Assembly: GCF_048128805.1 (NCBI RefSeq)
Contig: NC_136020.1
Span: forward strand, 12,837,239-12,901,238
Reading direction: 5' to 3'
From: Centroberyx gerrardi
Taxonomy: Eukaryota; Chordata; Actinopteri; Beryciformes; Berycidae
DNA length: 64,000 nucleotides
Shown one piece after another: positions 48,701 to 59,408 of this stretch; the first letter of the stretch is position 1; each line of letters starts with the position of its first letter. The notes under the pieces are model-generated. The model searched no databases and was not told the DNA's origin. It worked only from the letters and a program-made list of their open reading frames with translations. The translations under genes and the position numbers were made by a program.

Positions 48701-51700
48701 AAATGTAAAATAGAAATATAATAATTTAGTGGACATATTCACATATTCATATTCAAATTTTTTTTTTTTTTTTTTAGCTTTAGAGTTTAGAGTATATTTA
48801 TTTGCACATATAAAAATGTTAAAACACAAAGAGAAAAATAATAAAAAATTGTGCAGGTGAGACAAAAAACGTAGAAAACCACCTCACCTCTAAAGAAAAA
48901 TAACATGAAAAAAAAAACATAATTGGAAAGTCAAACTATGAGGAAAATGCTCGTAGTATAACAAAAACAAAATGAAGCTTTAATGTCTCTTACCCTCGCC
49001 CTTAGTCGGAGCAGCAGCTGAACCGTCTCTCTGGGAGTCAGCAGCTCTGGAACCAACTCCGTCACCAGTCTCACCAGCTCCTCCACCTTCCCGTAATGCA
49101 TCACATTACAATGCTGAACCACTTGCCACGCAAATGCGCACATCAGACGCAAGGTTGGAACCAGAAGAGACAAGGCTGAGAGGGACAAGCGACCGCCTGC
49201 AAATGGAATTGAAAACAAACATTTGAAATTGACTGAAATAACAGAATGTACAATGCAAGGTACAACACAATGTCCTTTATACACCATTACATTTTAACGT
49301 GTTTGAAAAGATCCAGACCCATTTAGACATATTTTAAAAAAATCCAGATCCAGAAGTTTTGGAGCACCAGATGGGTCAGATTTACTACACAAGGACAATT
49401 CAGATAGTGTCAGGTAAATTGTAAATCACAGAAAAGTATAATAGATTTACTTTATTATCACTTTATTACTCACTTTATTATCAAATGTGTCAAAAACCCC
49501 ACCCATCTGGCACCAAAAGACTTAAACTAAAAACTATTTCCTCTACCTTTTACATGTGTAAATTTATGTCTATGATCTATTCCTTAGAATACAGTAGGAA
49601 TAGTAATACCGCAACACTGATGACCATTAGGCCTATTGTTCAATAACATTCACCTACGTTTTGGAGTTAGAATGGGAGAAATCTACATCCAAAATGCCTG
49701 AAATCCTGTCAAAAAAACAACAACAGAAACAAAAGAACCCAAGTCATGAAACTACTTACTGTACCTAAGTCTTCCACCTTTTCAGGGAAGCCGTGCTGTG
49801 ATGTTTCCAGAGACGCAGGAGCTGAATCCATGACTCCGGCTGCTTCCTCAGCCTCAGTCTCTTGCCCTTGATGGCCGAGGACGTTATCCATGACGGCAAA
49901 CCATCTGCTTTGTCGGTGTTTCGAGTCTTTCTGCTCCTTGACCCTTTTGTACTCCTGTTTCAGCTTTTTTATCTTAAACCTGCACTGGTTCGGGGTCTTA
50001 TCGAAACCCAGGGCGGCGAGCTCCGAGCTTAGCTGGGCAAAGACTTTCTCGTTTCTCACCGTCGATGTGAGCTGCTCCTGGACACTCCCCTCTGCCCACC
50101 AGGCCAGCAGCACTTGGACTTCGTCAGGCGTCCAAATAGTCCGCAATTTATCTGTGAAAAGCAAGTCGACCTAGTTAGACCTGCAACACACTGACAGTTC
50201 TCAAAGATGCAGAATTATATCTGAGAGGAGCGTTTTATACAGTCAGTCCTAGTACTTTATCTAACAACAAACAAGCCTAGATCAGATAAAGTCAGCAGCT
50301 GCAGGCCTTTTAGAGAATTCTCCACTCAATTCATAGCTTCCAAGAATCCAACTTACATCTTTGGTATATTTCAATCAGGTTTTAGAAGAAAGCACAGCAT
50401 GGAGAAGCTCATTAAGGCAGCATACAATGACAACAGATTTAGGTAAAAGCTCTGTTTTAATCCTTCAAGATCTTAGTGCAGCTTTTGACACTATAGACCA
50501 CAACATCGTAATTGATCGCCTGAATTCGTTCAGCTCACATCTTTATCTGAGAAAACTCATCATCCTCAGCAGACATTACTTATAGGGTTCCTCAAGGTTC
50601 AGTTTTAGGTCCCATTCTATTTGCACGCTCCCTCTTGATCACATCATCCATATACACAATATCTCCTTCTACTGCTAGGCTGACAACATCTACCATCTTG
50701 AACTATGTTTTTAACTACTCCACCTTATAGTCTTTAGATAATGAGGTTTAAAAACACCCAGCTGTCTCATATATTACTTTCAGACTAAGATGGTTCTCAG
50801 GTTTAAACATTTGTCACAAAATACAGAGCACAGGCACGTCACACAATACCACTCAAACAAACAAAGTGTACTACAACCATGCCAAGTAAAGCATTCAAAG
50901 TAATTACAGTTCATTCCGGTCCTTGAACTCCAGGCTACTGAGGTTTAAACAGTTATGACGGAGCATAATGAAATTCATCTGAGGCAACACTGTTAAAAGT
51001 GAACTAGACATGCATCTATAGCTGTGGCCAGTCCCTGAAATGGACTACATTACATGCATTACTACTGCCATTACACAATGAATTACTACTGCCTTTACAT
51101 ACCATTTGTATGCTCATCTTCAGGGGATCCAGGATGCATCAGCGCTGCAGGTGAATCTGCCTCCTTCGAATCATTTGTCTCATTTTCAACATTTTCTCCT
51201 CCTGGGTCGAGGACACTATCCATAATGGCAAACCACCTGCTTTGAATGTGTTTGGAGCCTTTCACGCACTTGATTTTTTTGTAGCCCTGTTTCAGCTTTT
51301 TCACTTTTATCCTGCACTGGTGTGGCGTCTTGTTGAACCCCACCGAGGCGAGCTGATTGCTGAGGTAGGTGAAGACTCTGTTGTTTCTCACCGTGGAGAG
51401 AAGCTGTTCCTGAACGTTCGGCTCTGCCCAGAGGGTCAGGAGCACTTGGACTTCGTCGGGCAGCCAGACGCAGTGGTTTCTATCTGTGAAAGCGGCAAGA
51501 AGCAAAAATAGAATAAAGAAACTCAAATTAAAAAGCTGATATTTAATTCATTTTTTAAGAATTTTGTAGCACTTCAGTCACCTAGTTACAAGGTGTAATT
51601 AGGAATTTGTTTCTCCACATATCGCCCTGAGACAAACATATATCACATATCAGCAGAGGGGTCAGAGGTCAGCGGCAGCCTGGAGCACGCATTGGTTCAG

Positions 51701-54700
51701 CGAATTACTTAAAGGCAATTTGACATGCATATTGGTTACAGGAGGCATTGGTTGCAGGAATTGAACCTGTGGCTTAGTATCCAGTCCACCCTGCTACCCC
51801 CGGTAAATATCGTTGTATAAAAAACAGACAAGAAAATATGCAAATAAGGACAGGCTGTGAAATGTGCTCTGTGTCTGCTGAAAGTCACTGTCATAATCTA
51901 TCAGAAACGATACGATACCTTCAAGAGGAACATCCTGCAAAGTCGGTTCTAAAGCTGCAGCGCAGGTTTTCACTTCACATCCAGATGGATCATGAGAGAC
52001 ACTTGGACCCTCATCAGGGAACAAACCAGACTGTGACACATCTTGATGAGCAGAAAGCAGAAATTTGTATAATTAATATTAATGTAAAACTAACAGTTGA
52101 ATTATATACATTATATATTATTCATATTAATTATTAAGGATCATTTCCATTCAAAGATTAATTTCCATCTTGGGGAATAATCGTTACTTGAAGTTCATCA
52201 CCCAATATCTCCAACATCCAGGAGGATCCAGTCTGTACAAGTGTTACAATTTTGTCAACAAAGGACTTAATGTAATGACAATTCTTTAAAAAGTGGCTTT
52301 TGTTTTGATTTTGTGCAATCAATAATTTTATGAGTAGTTGTCACATTTTTAAATGATGGATATCTCATATTGGAACCAAATACTTCAGTTACAGTATAAA
52401 GTAGTTTATCTCAACCTCTAAGTTTTTTTGACAGGATGAAAAATACTAGAAAAATACCAGATATACCGTGCTTACGTTTATTCAATGAGAGAATTTGATT
52501 AATGTTTACCAGTATCGATACCACGATCTGATGCAAATATCAATTGTGCTATTAAACTACAGTGAGTGCCTAGGTAGAAGATAAAAGCTATGACCGCCCA
52601 ATAGACTTCGATTTGGAAGTTGAATTGGTATGAATGGACAGTATCTTACAAATATTAGATTAAAACAAAGGTTAGGAAGTGGCTGTTTAACTTTGAGTAG
52701 AATTGTGCTGTGTTTATTTTTCTATTGCATTTTCTATAGATTTTTTGTAATGCATGTTGAGGAGAACATTAACTGAAGTAGGTTACTGACTCGCCATTGT
52801 AGTTTTTCCATTTTAGGGAGCTGTGATTTCTGTGTCTCGTCTGTGTTTTAAAGACTAAGGACTAAAATGGAAATGAGTCTTTGACTTCTTGTGCCATTCT
52901 TGATAATTTTTGAGATGCATATAAGATTTTGACATGCGTTTTAAAAGTTGCCAAATAAACTGAACTAACTAAAGCTCTGTTTAATTTATACTATATTGTG
53001 AAAGTACAGTACAGTCATTGTTGTGCAGGCTAGTGGTACCTGAATTTTCCACCTTTACAGACCAGCTGGGCAGGGTGGACCTGAGGAGCGTTTGGGCAGA
53101 ATCCACCTCTTCAGATGGCAGTGTGTCTTGCTGGTGGCTGAGGATGTCATCCATAATGATGAACCACTTGCTGTGTTGGTGGCTCAAGGCCCCGGTGTCC
53201 TTGATCCTTTTGTACTCTTGCTTCAGCTTTTTGATTTTCGCTCGGCACTGACTGCCCGTCTTGTTATAGCCCATCAACATGAGCCGCGAGCTGAGACTGG
53301 TGAAGATTTTCTCATTTCTGTATGTAGAGAGAAGCTGCTCCTGCACACTGTTGTCCGCCCAAAGCATCACCAAGTCTTCAACCTCCTCAGGAGACCAGCT
53401 GATTCGTTCTCTACCAGCGCCTGCTGCAGACAGAGTGAAATTTCATCAATGGAACACAAATAAAAAGATTATTCTCTTATGTGTAAAGAGTGTAGAAGGC
53501 AAATAAGCAAGAAATAACTGTGCTGTTTTCCCTTCTGTAGTATACACAATATACATTGCAAGACTAAAGCTTAGTTAACTCGAAAATTATAGTTTAATTG
53601 CATTCCTAATTCAGGAAAGAAATTACAATAAAAAACACAGTACAAACTTCTTCCTCATATGGTTGAAATTACGGAAAATATTTTCAATAACTCACCATTA
53701 TAATTTGGTACTAAGTGGGAATCATTCATGGTGGACTCTGCAGAATTTACTGGCTCTAATCCCAAAGTGCCTGGTTGGTAACCAAGGACATCTTGAACTT
53801 CAGTAGGTGACCAACATGGACTTTTCTCTGTGCAAAAAAACAAACCATCAAAATGACTGTTTTGTCTGCGTTGTCTTTGAATTCTTTGCCTTTTAATGGT
53901 TTAATTTGGTAAAAAATGCTTATATGTATGTTCATCATCCAAAGGAAAAAATCTCCTTATTTCTCATATGGGCAGAATAATGACACTCTAGTCCCTGATG
54001 CGGTCCTGTATAACTCAATAGGTAGAGCACTAACACTGCCAAGATTAGGGGTTTGATTCTCACTGGGGAAACCTGTGCCAAAATGTATACTTTTGTAAGG
54101 TGTTTCGGATAAAAGTTATCATACGTTATTACCTGATTTGTCAAATCCTAAACAAGGGCTGGAAGGCTGAGCTGAGTCCATAAGCCTGGATGCTGAACTT
54201 GAGTCTACAGGCGCCTCACCTGCTCAAGTGGAAGAAGCACACAAGTCCTTTAGTTCAGGTAGAAATATAACGGAGGAGGACAATACAACACACATGGATG
54301 GACAAAGCAACATTACTGAAGTCAAAATGCTCAGCCTAGTTCCTCTCCCCCCGCCTACCTGCAAACTGAGGATCAAGCACGCTGTCCATGATGACAAACC
54401 ATCTTCTCTCTCGTCGGTTGGGTCCACCCAAGCTCTTGATTCTTTTATATTCTTGCTTCAGCTTTTTAATCTTTTCCCTGCAGCGGTTCGGTGCCTTGTA
54501 AAAGCCCAGGGAGGCGAGCTCTGAACTCAGTCGGGTGAAAATCTTGTTGTTTCTCAGCGTCGACTGAAGCTGCTCTTGCACACTTCTGTCGGCCCAGAGT
54601 TTCACCAACGCCTGAACCTCGTCGGCCGACCAGATGGACTGCGGCTTACCTGTGGAAACACCATAGTTAACAATAAGAGTTTTCTGCAGGGATGGGTTCA

Positions 54701-56112
54701 ATATGTAAGTTAAACAATGACTGTTAACTCTGTCCAGTATTCATTCATAAGTTATGCAGCACCATAGCAAAAAAATTATATAAAAACAGTATTATTTAGC
54801 CAAATTTCCCTGCAGAATACAAAGAAGTGTAGTAATTATGTTTATAATTAATCTATCCAAAGTACAAGCCTTTTAACACTGCAATCTGCAGGAAAACCAC
54901 AGCTGAACCAAAACAGGGAAGTAATTAAATAGTAGAACAGAAGAAGCCGCAAGTTCCTCTTATAGCTTTCCTTTTAGTGAATATAGACTATTTCACATGT
55001 GTAGACACACTGTGACTGACTGACCACCATATTCTTGTGGAATATTACATTCAGAAAAGGAAGCTAATGTTTTCACCCCCCAGACACATAACATGCTGGA
55101 TAAAGAAAAATTAAATCAACAGCCAGATATCGACTGTCTACTTTTAGATGGTAGTGGAACTGCTGTTGGGTGTTTATTGCCACAATTGCAGGTACAGTAG
55201 ACAAACTTTCCAACCACAACCAAAATTTTATAGAGTTTGGCAAGTGGCTGGTGCAAATGTCTCATCCTTAATTTGATTTCGATGAGTCACATCCACTTAC
55301 CGCCGGCCTCCACGTTGAAGAAAGACTGTGGATGAGTGGGCAGTGTGGGCTCTGTAGAGGACGGCTCCATTGTCTCTGAATGTGCTGCTGCCCCAGGCTG
55401 GTAGTTGAGGACACCATCCATAATTGCAAACCACACACCTCCATAATCATTGTTGGTGCCTCTTCTGTAATTGCGGTCCTTGATCTTCTTGTACTCTACT
55501 TTCAGCTTTTTGATTTTCTCCCTGCACCTATTTGCTGCCTTGTTGAATCCGAGTGATGCTAGTCTGGTGCTGAGGCCAGCGAAGACTTTCTCATTCCTCA
55601 GGTTGAGGAGAAGCTGCTCTTGGACACTCGGATTTGCCCAAAGTGTCACCAGTGCTTGGACCTCTTCCTGTGACCAGCAGGACTTGGACACATCTGTGAA
55701 AGCAATAGATCATAATGCACCAAGTCAGGAAATGGTGGAAGCTAAACTAAGTATATATTTAGTTATGGAAGGCAACACACCTTAACCTTATGAAATGCAG
55801 CTGTGACTAAGTAGTGTTGTCCTATCATTACAGTACACTTTATTTGCCTAGTACTTTTCAAAAGTGTTTTATGTTGTTGCTTTAGTGCTTTGCATACAAT
55901 ATAGTAATAACAGATGACCAATAAGATAACAAGCAATAAAGACATGTATAAAATACAGCTAATTTAGGCTGCCTGCCATACAAATGAATGCAATAACATA
56001 AAGGCTGAAATGTCAGCCCACCATGAGATTCAGTGCATTAAGGGATTTTTTTTTTATTTGAAGCAATCTTACCAGAACAGCCTGGGGAGCTGTTAGTCCT
56101 CTGTTGATCCAT
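43187..56112 (-). CDS. Myb/SANT-array + TINF2_N + C2H2 zinc-finger fusion protein B (1,333 aa)
   Basis: Sixteen exons read as one frame (4,002 nt): 56112-56073, 55693-55301, 54649-54359, 54204-54133, 53827-53696, 53423-53040, 52041-51919, 51483-51103, 50151-49765, 49196-48994, 48178-48071, 46060-45968, 45685-45575, 45052-44929, 44558-44262, 44049-43187. Exon 1 gives MDQQRTNSSPGCS. Exons 2-9 are all phase 1-1. Five encode a trihelix-type Myb/SANT domain (W..EEVQ, RNEKVF, CR.KIKKLK.EYK.IK) and three are reduced remnants. Exons 10-14 encode the TIN2 N-terminal domain (about residues 735-947: FAWQVVQ, YGKVEELV, LRLRARLVLEL, RLDKLLPIPD). Exon 15 is an acidic Ser-rich linker with a Glu run. Exon 16 has about nine C2H2 fingers. 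It is probably a nuclear multivalent DNA binder. The telobox motif of TRF-type Myb domains (VDLKDKWR) is not seen, so telomere binding cannot be assumed. An extra internal promoter before exon 10 is possible. Confidence 0.82.
45699..45770. repeat. AC then AG microsatellite
   Basis: acacacac followed by agagagag next to the acceptor of the 45685-45575 exon of gene B. On the transcript this is a long CT/GT pyrimidine-rich tract just upstream of the splice site. Confidence 0.9.
46061..48070. other. large intron of gene B with repeat remnants
   Basis: 46245-46345 (tttgatagttgacagtagag, ggggatgacatgcaaagg) and 46610-46780 (gtggttgccctgggcagctt, with a tgaatgtttgtaactg-type tail and aataaaggtta) are fragments of common fish interspersed repeats. 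47000-48060 holds no recognised feature. Confidence 0.45.
49765..50151 (-). other. Myb/SANT module 5 (exon 9 of gene B), intact
   Basis: Domain begins IWTPDEVQVLLAWWAEGSVQ and runs through RNEKVFAQLSSEL to QCRFKIKKLKQEYKRVKEQ, with RWFAVMDNVLG after it. It is 129 codons, phase 1-1. The donor used is ttag|gtacag. A stronger-looking aca|gtaagt lies six bases downstream but would break the frame into the TINF2_N exon. Confidence 0.85.
50290..50720 (+). mobile_element. LINE reverse-transcriptase remnant between Myb modules 4 and 5
   Basis: Broken plus-strand frames read FNQVLEESTAW, then LILQDLSAAFDTIDHNIVID and PQGSVLGPILF. These are the reverse-transcriptase motifs of Rex/L2-type fish LINEs, interrupted by frameshifts and stops. 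The catalytic YADD region is degraded. It lies antisense in the intron 50152-51102. Confidence 0.8.
51103..51483 (-). other. Myb/SANT module 4 (exon 8 of gene B), intact
   Basis: VWLPDEVQVLLTLWAEPNVQ, RNNRVFTYLSNQL, QCRIKVKKLKQGYKKIK, RWFAIMDSVLDPGGE. It is 127 codons, phase 1-1, and most similar to module 5. Confidence 0.85.
51751..51800 (-). repeat. tRNA-like fragment
   Basis: On the minus strand, ggtagcagggtggactggat followed by cacaggttcaattcctgc resembles tRNA A- and B-box segments. It lies in the gene B intron between exons 7 and 8. Probably a tRNA-derived repeat. Confidence 0.4.
51919..52041 (-). other. degenerate Myb-module exon (exon 7 of gene B)
   Basis: 41 codons, phase 1-1, starting DVSQSGLFPDEGPSVS. 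The acceptor context (ag|atgtgtc) copies that of exon 2 (ag|atgtgtcc). Only the entry and the acidic tail of a Myb module remain. Length divisible by three and intact splice sites suggest it is still spliced in. Confidence 0.55.
53040..53423 (-). other. Myb/SANT module 3 (exon 6 of gene B), intact
   Basis: ISWSPEEVEDLVMLWADNSV, RNEKIFTSLSSRLMLMGYNK, QCRAKIKKLKQEYKRIKD, KWFIIMDDILSHQQD. It is 128 codons, phase 1-1. The acceptor is a NAGNAG (gcagcag), so one amino acid may be optional. Confidence 0.85.
53696..53827 (-). other. Myb module with in-frame core deletion (exon 5 of gene B)
   Basis: 44 codons: SPCWSPTEVQ, the first lines of the domain, is joined directly to DVLGYQPGTLG, the segment after the domain (compare GVLNYQPGAA in exon 2). 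About 80 residues of the helical core are missing, yet both splice sites and the phase are kept. Confidence 0.6.
54005..54068 (+). repeat. tRNA-like sequence in a gene B intron
   Basis: aactcaataggtagagcact (A box), a possible anticodon loop around ctgccaa, and ggggtttgattctc (B box) follow tRNA spacing. The acceptor stem was not convincing, so it is a tRNA-derived repeat or pseudogene. Confidence 0.45.
54133..54204 (-). other. Myb-module tail exon (exon 4 of gene B)
   Basis: 24 codons, phase 1-1, reading SRLMDSAQPSSPCLGF. It resembles only the tail of module 5 (GVMDSAPASLETSQHGF). The entire Myb domain is gone. Confidence 0.5.
54359..54649 (-). other. Myb/SANT module 2 (exon 3 of gene B), intact with short tail
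   Basis: SIWSADEVQALVKLWADRSV, RNNKIFTRLSSELASLGFYK, RCREKIKKLKQEYKRIK, RWFVIMDSVLDPQFA. It is 97 codons, phase 1-1. The missing tail is possibly now represented by the separate exon 4. Confidence 0.85.
55301..55693 (-). other. Myb/SANT module 1 (exon 2 of gene B), intact
   Basis: SCWSQEEVQALVTLWANPSV, RNEKVFAGLSTRLASLGFNK, RCREKIKKLKVEYKKIKD, VWFAIMDGVLNYQPG. It is 131 codons, phase 1-1, spliced to the MDQQRTNSSPGCS start exon. Confidence 0.85.
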
Positions 56113-56480
56113 ATTGTAAAATCCTCCACCCTTGATGGAGAATGACCCTTATTTTCTCTGCACTGCTCACTGTTGCCTTGTTGCTGCTGCTGTCAGAGGC
56201 TAAGGAAGTAGCTAACTGGCTTGGTTTTCTCACGTTGATCTTTCTGCTGACTCAGCTTAACACCTACGAACTGAAATTACTATGAGGACCACTCCGAAAG
56301 TTTTGAATACGTATTGTATCTGTCTGGTAGATACATTCATTACGCGAAAATATATAATTTATTAGATTTTTAATGTAGCCATCTACTTCCGGGTCGCGTT
56401 TTTCAAAATAAAAGTGCGACGGCTTTTGCACGCCGCCGCCTATTTCCTGTCAAGTCAAGTTTTATTTCCTATCTTATATT
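56113..56480 (-). promoter_or_regulatory. probable promoter region of gene B
   Basis: The DNA upstream of ATG 56112 is locally rich in CG dinucleotides (gggtcgcg, gtgcgacggc, cacgccgccgcc at 56390-56445) in an otherwise AT-rich region, as expected for a vertebrate housekeeping-type start. No TATA box was assigned. Confidence 0.4.
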
Positions 56481-57581
56481 AGAGATCTTAAATTGCTAAA
56501 ATGTTAGCCATGGTATGCATTCAGCAGTTTCCTTTCTTCATATGTGTAAAATGTAGTACTGTAAATGTGGTCTAATTAAACTAAGATTTTCACTTGATCA
56601 ACAAAGCAACACAACAACAGTTCTTTGCTATGAACGTTTATTTTTCTGCAAAAATTCAAAAACTGAAGAAAAAAAAAATCCAATCAGTACATCAGTTACA
56701 CTACTTGTAAGCTTGTTTACTTTGCATGGCTGCTCAAATAATATAAGCAATGGGATAGATTAGGATGCACAGCACAACAACATTAAACTATTTGTATACT
56801 ATTTGACAAATGTTTATTGTGTCCAAGCTAAATAATAATTATTTTAATGTTTCCTCTATATTTATTCAGCAGTGGTGCATCAATAGGGCAAGAAAAATAC
56901 TATACTGTTAGATGAAATGTGAAATCAAAACAACAGTATAGTTTAGCCTATTTTTGCTCAAAAACAAAAGTAGAGTAGTTGCAATGTTTACAATTAAGGA
57001 TTATATGATAAAAAAAAAGCATCTGGTGAAAAGATTTTAGCACTACAGCCGCCACAGGGAGGGATGTGGTTACAAAGCTAAAAATGTTCCCAAGCACCAC
57101 CGCTACATTCAATTACAGAGGAGACGCTCTATCTACATTGTCACATACATTAACACTTTGAAATACTGATACTATTCACATGATATTGAGGCAGCTTCTT
57201 CAACAGCCTGACTTAGTTTTTTTTTTTTTTTTACAACTTTCAAAACATTCAAAACTCAAAATACAGGTGTGTTTAGTTCAATCTTTACAAAGAATGAAAA
57301 TGTAAAAATGTATATCAATATATAATGAAAATGTTTCATTCTAAAATGCTCCATTGCTACCTTAAATTTATTACTCAAAATCTGACAAATGAGGGTCATT
57401 TCAGCCTCTAACTGATATTTTGTAAGCAAAGCTCTTAGGTTGGCTAACAACTTCACTAGTTTTACATTTTCAAAGAGAAGGTGTCGGTCACATACAGTGA
57501 AACAGGGCAGGGCTGAAAAAATAGCATGGGTATACAGCAAAAGCACAGCCTGGATTAAAAAAAAAAAAGTGTTTCAGAACA
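56481..57581. other. spacer between zinc-finger genes B and C
   Basis: AT-rich. TTTATT at 57367-57372 is a minus-strand AATAAA about 210 bp after the gene C stop. No other feature was recognised. Confidence 0.4.
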
Positions 57582-59366
57582 TTAATAGTCGTCACTACCA
57601 TCGTCGTCGTCGTCGTACTTCCTCTTGAGGGAGTGCTTCTTGTGCTTACTCCTGTGTCGCCGTTTGGCGGGATACCCGGCGCTCTCCCTCGAGTGCAACT
57701 GCTCGTGCTTCTTCAGCAGGCCCGGGACGGAGAATCCCTTCCCGCACGTGTCGCACGTCCAGGGCTTCTTGCACGTGTGAGTCCTTTTGTGGACGTTCAG
57801 ATGCGAGGCCAGCTTGTAGGTCTTCCCGCACAGGTCGCAGCTGTAAGGGCGCTCATTGGTGTGTAACCTGATGTGCACCTTCAGATTCCCAATCTGCGTG
57901 AAGGACTTGTCGCATATGGAGCATCTATAGGGTTTCTCTCTGGTGTGGATCCTTAGGTGGACCCTCAGGCAGTACTTGCTGGAGAACTTCTTTTGGCAAA
58001 CGGGGCATGGGAGCTTGGTCTTGGGCGCGTGATCCAGCTGGTGCCTCTTGAGGTCGGACAAATAGACGAAGGTCTTTCCGCACTGGGAGCACAGGTACTG
58101 ACGGTCGCCGATGTGATAGCCCATGTGTCTCTTCAACAAGCTGGGCACGAGGAATCGCTTTCCGCAGCGCTCGCACATGTGGGGGCGATCCCTGGTGTGC
58201 CAGCGCTCGTGGTTCGACAGCTTGAACGCCGTCGGGAAGGTTTTGCTGCAGTGCTTGCAGGGGAAAGTCATCTGGCTCGTGTGGCACTCCATGTGTCTTT
58301 TGAAGTAGGTGGACTGGGTGAAGCCCTTGTTACAGATGTTGCAGTAGAAGGGTTTTTGGCCGCTGTGGACGAGCATGTGCTTCCTCAAGCTCTGCAATTT
58401 GTGGAAACACCTAGCGCACTGGCCGCAAATGTACGGCCGCGCCGTGCTGTGGGTCTTCAGGTGGTTGTTGAGGAACGCCTGCGTTCTGAAGCTCTTGCTG
58501 CATGACGCGCACGTAAACGGCTTCTCTCCCGTGTGAATGCGCTGGTGATCCGTTAGCTTAGACTGGTAGGGGAAGCTCTTATCACAGACGTTGCAAGTGT
58601 ATCGGTCAGCTGGATGCTTTTTTCTTTTCATGCTTTTCTTGGCGCTGCCCCCTGAAGTCAACTTGGGTGGAGGAAGTGGCGGCAAGGCTGGGAGTGAGAG
58701 GGTGTTATTGGCAATTTGTGACACCCACTGGTGCAATGTGACTCGAGCCTTTTGCTGACCGTCTCCTGCTCCAGCGCCGCCGGGACTCTGCAAGGCGGAA
58801 ACGTTTTTAATCGGCATTTGAACTACCTTGAAAGGGATTGACTTCAAGGGCGGCCGTTGCGGCTCCGGTTTATCTGGTGTTGCTCCAAGTTGGGGTGGTG
58901 GTGCCGCTGTATCTACGCCGCTATTCTGGAGAGTGGTAGACTGCTCTGCTGTGGAAACCTCTCCGCTCTTCTCCGCACCGCCGCTTTCTCCTGGTGCTGC
59001 CGCGGTGCCGCTCGTTGTCTTTACAGTATCGCCACCAGATCCCGTCTCACTGTATCTCGCTCTCTTCTGCGCTCGAGTTTCAGAGGTTGCTGGGCCGTCT
59101 GAGTCGTCTGACATCATTCCCAAGTCTTCTGTGTCACTGAGGGAGGCCGGGCTCGTGGCGTTCAGGGCGACCTCCAATCGGCCCGGTGATTCTGGTGGTT
59201 CTGCTGGACTGGGCCGGAAGGAGAGTGAGGAGAGCACGCAGTCACCCACAGAGGACGAGATAGTTGCTGTGCAAAGGAAGAAGAGGGAGGGTCAATCAGT
59301 TTTTTAAATGCATCACTGAATTCAATTACTTTCTAAATGTTAAACTGCTTTTAATCAAGTTTCCAA

Positions 59367-59408
<42 letters not shown>

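Larger units (their letters stand above)
44929..49196 (-). other. TINF2_N-domain exons of gene B
   Basis: Five exons of 203, 108, 93, 111 and 124 nt. Genes A and C have the same order: 203/84/90/111/121 and 212/93/93/111/124. The 111-nt exon always begins EVF and ends with the L-P-(I/V)-P motif. Identical architecture in three neighbours shows that the whole block was duplicated with its introns. Confidence 0.85.

Noticed and set aside
43187..56112. Telomere-repeat-binding (TRF-type) Myb domains
   Set aside because: The modules have the longer trihelix pattern (RNEKVF, KIKKLK) and no VDLKDKWR telobox. Only the TIN2-like part links to shelterin.
57957..58505. Long plus-strand frame opposite the gene C fingers
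   Set aside because: C2H2 arrays often leave the opposite strand open. The translation shows only repeated finger-complement patterns.
58828..59307. 159-codon plus-strand frame opposite the gene C linker
   Set aside because: Complement of a biased Ser/Gly/Pro coding region. No start or splice evidence.
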